Below, piece after piece: positions 1-4,513 of a stretch of DNA of 8,457 nucleotides (its first letter is position 1; every line of letters begins with the position of its first letter). The notes under the pieces are model-generated. The model searched no databases. It saw only the letters and a program-made list of their open reading frames with translations, and was not told where the DNA came from. The translations under genes were made by a program, and so were the position numbers. Source of the stretch: an uncultured Oxalobacteraceae bacterium. GTDB taxonomy: Bacteria; Pseudomonadota; Gammaproteobacteria; Burkholderiales; Burkholderiaceae. The stretch is taken from contig CAMLHI010000073.1 of assembly GCA_946479705.1 (NCBI GenBank), forward strand, positions 1 through 8,457. The letters are read 5' to 3'.

Positions 1-164
1 TTCAATAGCGCGGCACCCCCAGCTGAAACTGGCTATAGTGATCAGAAACGCCACATCGGCGTCGATGTTTGTTCGCGTTGCAACACCAGAGGGCAGAATT
101 TACTACGGTGTCATTCCAGTATTTCCGTGTGATGTCTCGTTTGCGGAAATGCCCGATAATGCAC

Positions 165-232
165 GGTTTCGAAGGCTTGCATTTCCTACATAAATGATGC
201 AAGAAATAGCAGGAAATCAAGCACTTGAAACC
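165..232. repeat. Nested imperfect inverted repeat upstream of tonB
   Basis: Three paired segments nest around a 23-base centre. GGTTTC (165-170) pairs with GAAACC (227-232), GCTTG (175-179) with CAAGC (218-222), and ATTTCCT (181-187) with AGGAAAT (211-217). The only interruptions are a single bulged C at 180 and a four-by-four internal loop. That is 18 perfect pairs in the same register. A short TTTT run follows at 234-237, so it could act as a weak terminator for something upstream of the window. It could equally be a structured element or an operator region. What is seen is the symmetry; the role is not known. Confidence 0.5.
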
Positions 233-300
233 CTTTTCACGCTCTCGAATCGAACCGGTTTCGGAGTACAAAAAGACATGTGCAAAAAAGAATTCGTAGG

Positions 301-306
301 TATAAT
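301..306 (+). promoter_or_regulatory. Candidate -10 box for the tonB operon
   Basis: A perfect TATAAT lies about 93 bases before the tonB start, in the only A+T-rich region ahead of the operon. No good -35 hexamer stands 16-18 bases upstream; the bases at 278-283 read ATGTGC. If real, the promoter is therefore weak or activator-dependent, with A-rich stretches at 269-274 and 284-289. Transcription would begin near 313 and give a leader of about 86 bases that includes the hairpin at 345-370. No convincing Fur site was found over this box. Confidence 0.4.
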
Positions 307-344
307 TCGCCGACGTCCCGGATACGGCTCAAGCTTTCGTCGTG

Positions 345-370
345 TTTTGTGGGTTTAAGAAGCCACAAAA
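345..370 (+). other. Hairpin in the tonB 5' leader
   Basis: TTTTGTGG (345-352) is perfectly complementary to CCACAAAA (363-370) across a 10-base loop. The structure ends about 15 bases before the GGAGG ribosome binding site at 386-390. It is followed by A residues rather than T residues, so it is not an intrinsic terminator on the + strand. It could influence mRNA stability or ribosome access. The in-frame GTG at 342 lies directly at its 5' foot and would be a poor start. Confidence 0.4.
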
Positions 371-398
371 AAAAGAGTTGGTATTGGAGGAAGCAGGC

Positions 399-1052
399 AT
401 GAATTTTTCGCAGAAGAACCCCGGGAAGAATTTCACTGGCATTGCGGTCGTTATCCTGGTTCACGCGCTGGTAGCGTGGGGTATCGTCAGCGGGCTTGGC
501 ACCCGCATGGTTGCCAAGGTGACCGAAGCCGTGGAAACAAAGATCATCGAAGAGGTGAAGCCGCCTCCTCCAAAGGAGCTGCCGCCGCCTCCTCCGCCGC
601 CGGAAACGAAGGCGCCGCCGCCGCCGTTCATCCCGCCGGTTGAAGTCAACGTGCAGCAACCGCCACCGCAGCAAAACGTGATCTCCAACACGACCACCGC
701 CAAGCCGACCACGACCGAGATTCGTCCGCAGGCTCCGTCCACGCCCGGGCCTTCCGCGCCGGCCAGTACCGGCCCCCTGCGTGTCGCCGCGGTGTTCGAC
801 CTGGAATCGTGCAAACCCGAGTATCCGAAAGCGTCGCTGCGCAACGAAGAAACCGGTATTGTGACCGTGCAGTTTCTGATCGGCGCCGATGGCCGCGTCG
901 CCAAGGCGGAAGTGCTCAAGTCGAGCGGATTCCGCGACCTGGACAAGGCGGCGGTTAACGGACTGAGCCGTTGCAAATTCAAGCCCGGCATGGTGGACGG
1001 CAAACCGGAAGCGGCTTGGACGAGCGTGCAATACGAATGGAAGCTGGACTAA
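399..1052 (+). CDS. tonB: TonB energy-transducing protein
   Basis: TonB spans the periplasm and passes proton-motive energy from ExbB/ExbD to TonB-dependent outer-membrane receptors. The 217-residue protein has a short cytoplasmic head and one membrane anchor at about residues 13-32, with a histidine at 22 in the position of the conserved TonB anchor histidine. A Pro-rich spacer follows at about 55-91 (runs of PPPP alternating with K and E), then a Pro/Thr linker. The C-terminal TonB domain covers about 130-217 and carries the YP motif at 142-143, GADGRV at 162-167 and SSGFRDLD at 175-182. Cysteines 138 and 192 lie in this periplasmic domain. The ATG at 399 is chosen because GGAGG (386-390) stands eight bases before it and the membrane anchor follows directly. 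An in-frame GTG at 342 would add 19 residues without a ribosome site. It is first in a tonB-exbB-exbD-exbD cluster. The family call is firm; the transported substrates cannot be told. Confidence 0.93.
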   Translation: MNFSQKNPGKNFTGIAVVILVHALVAWGIVSGLGTRMVAKVTEAVETKIIEEVKPPPPKELPPPPPPPETKAPPPPFIPPVEVNVQQPPPQQNVISNTTTAKPTTTEIRPQAPSTPGPSAPASTGPLRVAAVFDLESCKPEYPKASLRNEETGIVTVQFLIGADGRVAKAEVLKSSGFRDLDKAAVNGLSRCKFKPGMVDGKPEAAWTSVQYEWKLD

Positions 1053-1088
1053 GAACCGAGACGGCAGTACTTATAAGTCTCACATTGT

Positions 1089-1107
1089 GATTTTCGTTGT
1101 CATTATG
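1089..1107 (+). promoter_or_regulatory. Weak Fur-box-like sequence before exbB
   Basis: These 19 bases match the classical palindromic Fur consensus at 12 of 19 positions by manual alignment, with the right half (TCATTAT) nearly complete and the left half poor. The site lies in the 91-base A+T-rich gap between tonB and exbB and overlaps a TTGTCA hexamer (1097-1102) that resembles a -35 box. Iron control of TonB systems is common, which makes the site plausible. One half-site in A+T-rich DNA can easily arise by chance, however, and no good -10 stands at the right distance. Confidence 0.22.
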
Positions 1108-1143
1108 CTCAGCGAACTGATTATTTTATATTTTGGAGGAAGC

Positions 1144-2046
1144 ATGTTTAAGAATACCCGTTTGTCCGCTGTCCTGGCGGCTGTCCTGTTCTCGGTTACG
1201 GCAGCTGCGGCGCTGGTTTCCACACCAGCCTTCGCTGACGCGCCTGCTTCGGCAGCAGCGGCAGCGCCGGCAGCAGATGCAGCGGCCCCGGCAGCAGCTC
1301 CAGCCGGCGAAGCACCAGCAGCAGGCAAGGAAGCCAAGGAAGCCGTCAAGAACCCATACAGCATCCAGGCACTGTGGAGCGAAGGCGACTTCGTGGCCCG
1401 TGGCACCCTGATCATTCTGTCGATCATGTCGATGGGTTCGTGGTACATCCTGATCACCAAGCTGATCGACCAGGCCAAGATCTTCAAGCAATCGAAAGAA
1501 GTGACGGCCAAGTTCTGGAAAGCGTCGTCGATCGCCGCCGGTTCGGCATCGCTGAAAGAAGGCTCGCCATTCCGCTTCATCGCCGAGACCGGTACCAAGG
1601 CTTCCCAGCACCACGACGGCGCCCTGCTCGAGCAGATCGACCTGTCGACCTGGGTCACCATGTCGGTCCAGCGCGCTGTGGAAAAAGTTCAGTCGCGTCT
1701 GCAAGACGGCCTGTCCTTCCTGGCGACCGTCGGTTCGACCGCACCGTTCATCGGTCTGTTCGGTACCGTGTGGGGTATTTACAATGCGCTGACCGCCATC
1801 GGTATGTCGGGTAACGCATCGATCGACAAGGTTGCCGGTCCAGTGGGTGAAGCGCTGATCATGACCGCCTTCGGTTTGTTCGTGGCCGTTCCTGCCGTGC
1901 TGGGTTACAACTGGCTGGTGCGTCGTAACAAGAGCGCCATGGAAGACGTGCGTTCCTTCTCGGCCGATGTGCACTCGGTGCTGATCTCGGGCGCGATGTC
2001 GACCTCCGAAGCTGGCCGTGCCGCCGGCGCTAAAAAGATTGGATAA
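1144..2046 (+). CDS. exbB: ExbB proton-channel subunit (MotA/TolQ/ExbB family)
   Basis: ExbB forms the inner-membrane proton channel with ExbD and energises TonB. The 300-residue protein is of the long type. It has a signal peptide ending near residue 31 (AFA before D32), then an Ala/Pro-rich periplasmic segment at about 32-66, then three membrane spans at about 84-106, 190-213 and 233-258. The conserved core is visible: FLATVGSTAPFIGLFGTVWG at 192-211 in the second span and EALIMTAFGL at 236-245 in the third. T195, E236 and T241 occupy the places of the E. coli ExbB channel residues T148, E176 and T181. Start choice: ATG 1144 has GGAGG at 1135-1139 and opens the signal peptide; an in-frame GTG at 1087 would not. 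It follows tonB after 91 bases and runs into exbD with only three bases between. TolQ is excluded mainly by the tonB and tandem exbD neighbours. Confidence 0.93.
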   Translation: MFKNTRLSAVLAAVLFSVTAAAALVSTPAFADAPASAAAAAPAADAAAPAAAPAGEAPAAGKEAKEAVKNPYSIQALWSEGDFVARGTLIILSIMSMGSWYILITKLIDQAKIFKQSKEVTAKFWKASSIAAGSASLKEGSPFRFIAETGTKASQHHDGALLEQIDLSTWVTMSVQRAVEKVQSRLQDGLSFLATVGSTAPFIGLFGTVWGIYNALTAIGMSGNASIDKVAGPVGEALIMTAFGLFVAVPAVLGYNWLVRRNKSAMEDVRSFSADVHSVLISGAMSTSEAGRAAGAKKIG

Positions 2047-2049
2047 ATC

Positions 2050-2478
2050 ATGTCGATGAGTGTCGGCTCCGATAGCGGAGAAGAAGATGCAGTCATGTCA
2101 GAAATCAACACGACGCCGCTCGTCGACATCATGTTGGTTCTGCTGATCATCTTCCTGATTACGAGCCCGGTCGTCCTCAAGCTGCAAAAAATTAAGCTGC
2201 CCGAGGAACTCAACCAGGTCATCAAACCTACGCCGGAAGACGTTAACATCGTTGTCAACAAAGACGGCGAAATGTACTGGAACCAGACCAAGCTCGAGAA
2301 CACCGATGCCCTGTTCGAGTTCCTGAAGAAGGAATCGGTCAAGCTGCCGCAACCGAAAGTACACGTACGCGGCGATCAGGAAACGAAATACGAGTTCATC
2401 GGCAAGGTGATTTTCACGGCACAACGTGCTGGGATTCAAAAGGTCGGTTTCGTTACCGATACGCCTGACAAGATGTAA
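2050..2478 (+). CDS. exbD: ExbD biopolymer transport protein, first copy
   Basis: ExbD sits inside the ExbB pentamer, carries the essential membrane aspartate and links proton flow to TonB. The 142-residue protein has a short polar N terminus, the hallmark INTTPLVDIMLVLLIIFLIT stretch at residues 19-38, and a periplasmic domain to the end. D26 corresponds to E. coli ExbD D25. The start at 2050 is three bases after the exbB stop, which implies translational coupling because no strong ribosome site is present. A second in-frame ATG at 2095 would leave almost no cytoplasmic tail. The MSMSVG opening matches the MSMNVG opening of the second copy, which supports the longer form. The periplasmic part differs clearly from the second copy, so the two are old paralogues and not a recent duplication. 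In Xanthomonas the equivalent gene is called exbD1. Confidence 0.92.
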   Translation: MSMSVGSDSGEEDAVMSEINTTPLVDIMLVLLIIFLITSPVVLKLQKIKLPEELNQVIKPTPEDVNIVVNKDGEMYWNQTKLENTDALFEFLKKESVKLPQPKVHVRGDQETKYEFIGKVIFTAQRAGIQKVGFVTDTPDKM

Positions 2479-2484
2479 TGTCTT

Positions 2485-2513
2485 CGCCGCCGCCAGCCTG
2501 GCTGGCGGCGGTG
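2485..2513 (+). other. Strong GC hairpin between the two exbD genes
   Basis: CCGCCGCCAGCC at 2487-2498 and GGCTGGCGGCGG at 2500-2511 are perfect complements around a single central T. As RNA this gives at least a ten-pair stem with a five-base loop, and G-U and C-G pairs extend it to 2485/2513. No T-tract follows, so it is not a standard intrinsic terminator. It starts seven bases after the exbD1 stop and ends before the exbD2 ribosome site (AAGGAA, 2531-2536). It may act as an mRNA stabiliser, a processing site or a partial attenuator that sets unequal amounts of the two ExbD proteins. Confidence 0.6.
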
Positions 2514-2541
2514 GAATGCCCAGATTTGAAAAGGAAACACT

Positions 2542-2973
2542 ATGTCTATGAATGTCGGGGGTTCTGGTAGCCAAGGGGCCGATCCAGAACCAATGATGGA
2601 AATGAACATGACTCCCTTGATCGACGTGATGTTGGTCTTGATTATCATGTTGATTATCACGATTCCGAGGCAAAACCACTCGGTCAACCTGAATTTGCCA
2701 GTGGGCCCGTCCTCGCCACCGATCAAGGATCCCGTGGTCGTGACGATCGACGTCGACTTCGACGGCACGATCCTGGTCGACAACGTGGTAATCCCGGATC
2801 GCGCAACGCTGGAACAGAAGCTGATGGGCATCGCAGCACAGGCCGATCAACCGGAAGTGCATCTGCGACCCAACAAGTTGGTGTCGTACAAGTATGTTGC
2901 TGGCGTCATGGCTTCCGCCCAGCGCCTGGGCGTCACCAAGATCGGCATGGTCGGCAACGAGCAGTTCCAATAA
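2542..2973 (+). CDS. exbD: ExbD biopolymer transport protein, second copy
   Basis: This second ExbD-family protein has 143 residues. It has a short acidic N terminus, the motif MNMTPLIDVMLVLIIMLIIT at residues 21-40 with the channel aspartate at D28, and a periplasmic domain containing a VVVTIDVDFDG segment. The start is supported by AAGGAA at 2531-2536 and by the MSMNVG opening it shares with the first copy. It lies 63 bases after exbD1 behind the hairpin. A tonB-exbB-exbD1-exbD2 order is known from Xanthomonas campestris, where exbD2 is reported as dispensable for iron uptake but needed for other functions. The same split of roles here is only inference. With the channel aspartate intact, it could form a heteromeric motor with exbD1 or an alternative motor using the same ExbB. 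Confidence 0.92.
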   Translation: MSMNVGGSGSQGADPEPMMEMNMTPLIDVMLVLIIMLIITIPRQNHSVNLNLPVGPSSPPIKDPVVVTIDVDFDGTILVDNVVIPDRATLEQKLMGIAAQADQPEVHLRPNKLVSYKYVAGVMASAQRLGVTKIGMVGNEQFQ

Positions 2974-2995
2974 TCGTTTATGACTATAGGTCATT

Positions 2996-3102
2996 TCGAA
3001 AAACCTACTGCGCGCCGCAATTCTCGTCCTGCGATGCTCACCGTACCTCCGTACGGCTGCGCTTCTCGAACGACACTTGAGGCGCTCGCTACGGTTTTTC
3101 GA
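2996..3102. repeat. Intergenic palindromic element with 10-base terminal inverted repeats
   Basis: The element starts with TCGAAAAACC (2996-3005) and ends with the exact complement GGTTTTTCGA (3093-3102). The arms continue inwards as an imperfect stem of about 25 bases. A second, central hairpin pairs CCGTAC (3041-3046) with GTACGG (3051-3056) across CTCC. Total length is 107 bases, with no coding potential of its own. The nested layout resembles families of dispersed intergenic palindromes such as ERIC, or short non-autonomous transposon remnants (MITEs). Whether it recurs in the genome cannot be seen here. A small dyad, ATGAC/GTCAT (2980-2984, 2990-2994), abuts its left end. Confidence 0.6.
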
Positions 3103-3113
3103 GTGCCCTGTTC

Positions 3114-3147
3114 GGACACGGCAGGTATCCCCTGCCGTGTCCTTTTT
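3114..3147 (+). terminator. Intrinsic terminator after the tonB-exbBD operon
   Basis: GGACACGGCAGG (3114-3125) and CCTGCCGTGTCC (3131-3142) form a perfect 12-pair GC-rich stem with a five-base loop, followed directly by TTTTT at 3143-3147. This is a standard rho-independent terminator. It lies 140 bases beyond exbD2, with the repeat element between, and ends only 16 bases before the start of the next gene. It therefore separates that gene from the operon or attenuates read-through into it. Confidence 0.85.
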
Positions 3148-3163
3148 GACTGAAAGATTTCCA

Positions 3164-4396
3164 ATGATCAAAAATCGTCTCGCCCACCTCGGCCTCGCCA
3201 TGGCCGCAATTGGTTTTACCGCAGCAAGCCCAATGCTGGGCCTGTCCACCGCTGTCGCCGCCGAAACGGTGCGCGCGGAAGTTGGCGTCCCACTGCAGGC
3301 AGCGCAGACGCTGATGAAGCAGGGAAAATTCAAGGACGCACTGGGCAAACTGCGCGACGCCGACAATGTCAGCGGCAAGACACCCAATGAAAGCTATTTG
3401 ATCGAACGCGTGCGCGCTGCCGCCGCGTCGAGCGCGGGCGACTATGACGTTGCCAACAAGGCCATCGAAAAACTGCTCGATTCGGGCAAGCTGACCGCTG
3501 CCGAACGCAAGAATTTCGAAGAAGGGCTGATCGGTAACTACATCCGCGCCAAGGAGTACGGCAAGGCCAATGCCCTGATCCAGAAGGCGCTCAAGGATGG
3601 CAACGATCCCAAGTTGCGCACTTACCTCATTCAGAACTATTTCTTCCAAGGTAATACCAAGGAATTGGCCAACGAATTGGCCGCCGCTGAAAAAGCCGGC
3701 CGCCCGCCGACCGAAGACCAGTACGGCATGCTGGCCAATCTGTACAACAAGACCGGCGACAAGGCCGGCTATGTCAATGTCATCGAAAAGCTGGCAGCGA
3801 ACTATCCCAAGGTTAACTACTGGACCGACCTGCTGAATCGCGTGACGGCCAAGCCAGGCTTCGCGGGCCGCCTGTCGATCGACGTCTACCGTCTCAAGTT
3901 CGTCAATAACCTGATCAAGAAGCCCAGCGAATTCCTGGAAATGGCCCAGCTGGCGCTGCAGGCGAAAGCCCCTGCCGAAGCCCTCAAGATCATCGACCGC
4001 GGCTACAAGAGCGGCGTGCTGGGCACTGGCGCCGACGCCGACCGCCACAAGCGTCTGAAGGACCTGGCCGACAAGACCCTGGCCGACGACGCCAGGAACC
4101 TCGCGGCCAACGAAGCGGCCCTGGTCAAGGCCAAGGACAATGAAGGCTTGCTGGCCCTGGGCTATGCCCTGGTGCAGGACGGCAAGGCCGACAAGGGCCT
4201 GGCCATGATGGAAGCGGCCGCCAAGGCCAGCGACCTGAAAAATCCGGAAGACGCCAAGCTGCGCCTGGGCGAAGCCTATGCCGTCGCCGGCAAGAAGCAG
4301 CAAGCCATCAACGTGCTCAAGACCGTGCGCGGCACCGATGGTACGGCCGAGCTGGCCCGCTACTGGATCATGGCCATCAACCACCCGATGTCCTGA
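3164..4396 (+). CDS. Secreted TPR-like helical-repeat protein of unknown function
   Basis: No exact function is recognised. The 410-residue product opens with a signal peptide: KNR at 3-5, a hydrophobic stretch at about 8-30, and cleavage near the AVAA at 30-33. No lipobox cysteine or later membrane span is seen, so it should be soluble and periplasmic. The mature part is almost wholly helical, with degenerate 30-35-residue repeats of TPR style. The clearest are near 43-68 (QAAQTLMKQGKFKDALGKL), 327-352 and 362-388 (LRLGEAYAVAGKKQQAINVL). There are no catalytic motifs, so a binding or scaffold role is likely. TPR proteins are often annotated as putative TonB-system components beside exbB/exbD, and this gene follows exbD2. 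ATG 3164 is chosen because the signal peptide begins there. A longer in-frame form from 3077 would run through the repeat end and the terminator. The ribosome site is weak (GAAAG at 3152-3156). Confidence 0.85.
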   Translation: MIKNRLAHLGLAMAAIGFTAASPMLGLSTAVAAETVRAEVGVPLQAAQTLMKQGKFKDALGKLRDADNVSGKTPNESYLIERVRAAAASSAGDYDVANKAIEKLLDSGKLTAAERKNFEEGLIGNYIRAKEYGKANALIQKALKDGNDPKLRTYLIQNYFFQGNTKELANELAAAEKAGRPPTEDQYGMLANLYNKTGDKAGYVNVIEKLAANYPKVNYWTDLLNRVTAKPGFAGRLSIDVYRLKFVNNLIKKPSEFLEMAQLALQAKAPAEALKIIDRGYKSGVLGTGADADRHKRLKDLADKTLADDARNLAANEAALVKAKDNEGLLALGYALVQDGKADKGLAMMEAAAKASDLKNPEDAKLRLGEAYAVAGKKQQAINVLKTVRGTDGTAELARYWIMAINHPMS

Positions 4397-4422
4397 TCGC
4401 TGCGCGATGCCGCCGTGAAAAG

Positions 4423-4455
4423 GCGCTGTCTGCAACCCGCAGGCAGCGCTTTTTT
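4423..4455 (+). terminator. Intrinsic terminator after the TPR gene
   Basis: GCGCTGTCTGC (4423-4433) pairs with GCAGGCAGCGC (4439-4449), 11 pairs with one G-U, around an AACCC loop. Six T residues follow at 4450-4455. It ends 59 bases after the TPR stop codon and cleanly separates the TonB-related block from the ribF-ileS block. Confidence 0.88.
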
Positions 4456-4465
4456 ACTTTGACCG

Positions 4466-4471
4466 TATAAT
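4466..4471 (+). promoter_or_regulatory. Candidate -10 box for ribF-ileS
   Basis: A perfect TATAAT stands 42 bases before the ribF start and 10 bases after the T-tract of the preceding terminator. No good -35 is found at 16-18 bases; that place is inside the terminator stem. A TTGACC at 4459-4464 is too close to serve this box and has no good -10 of its own at 17-18 bases. Since the previous transcript ends here, ribF needs a promoter in this gap, which supports the call despite the missing -35. Confidence 0.45.
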
Positions 4472-4513
4472 CTTGTATTTCGTCTGTTTCGCATCAGAAC
4501 TGTCATCCTGCCC

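Larger units (their letters stand above)
1..398. other. Structured upstream region without a confident gene
   Basis: No frame here gives a recognisable protein. The base composition is clearly richer in A+T than the genes that follow. A + strand frame stays open from the window edge (2) to a TAA at 191-193, about 63 codons. Its third codon positions are only about half G/C, unlike the strongly G/C-ending genes downstream, so it is either chance, a foreign gene end or a decayed one. An 89-codon minus-strand frame at 2-271 also looks like noise. What can be supported is structure: inverted ATTTCCG/CGGAAAT arms at 121-127 and 144-150, a nested inverted repeat at 165-232, a TATAAT box at 301-306 and a hairpin at 345-370. 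The 3' part is the probable promoter and leader of tonB. Confidence 0.6.

Noticed and set aside
2..271. 89-codon minus-strand frame ahead of tonB
   Set aside because: It covers the inverted repeats, has no ribosome site or recognisable motif and has an odd Cys/His/Arg-rich composition typical of noise in non-coding DNA.
342..398. GTG start at 342 for TonB
   Set aside because: It lies at the foot of the leader hairpin without a ribosome site, whereas ATG 399 has GGAGG at ideal spacing.
461..1003. Gly-rich minus-strand frame opposite tonB
   Set aside because: The glycine runs are the complement of the Pro codons of the TonB spacer; the + strand has clear family motifs.
3077..3163. Longer start for the TPR protein at 3077
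   Set aside because: The extra 29 residues would be encoded by the repeat end and the terminator hairpin, and would bury the signal peptide.
3089..4435. 448-codon minus-strand frame opposite the TPR gene
   Set aside because: It is an antisense shadow caused by G/C-ending codons and it crosses both terminators and the repeat; the + strand has a signal peptide and helical repeats.
4456..4513. FMN riboswitch before ribF
   Set aside because: The leader after the TATAAT box is only about 35 bases, far too short for the conserved FMN aptamer.
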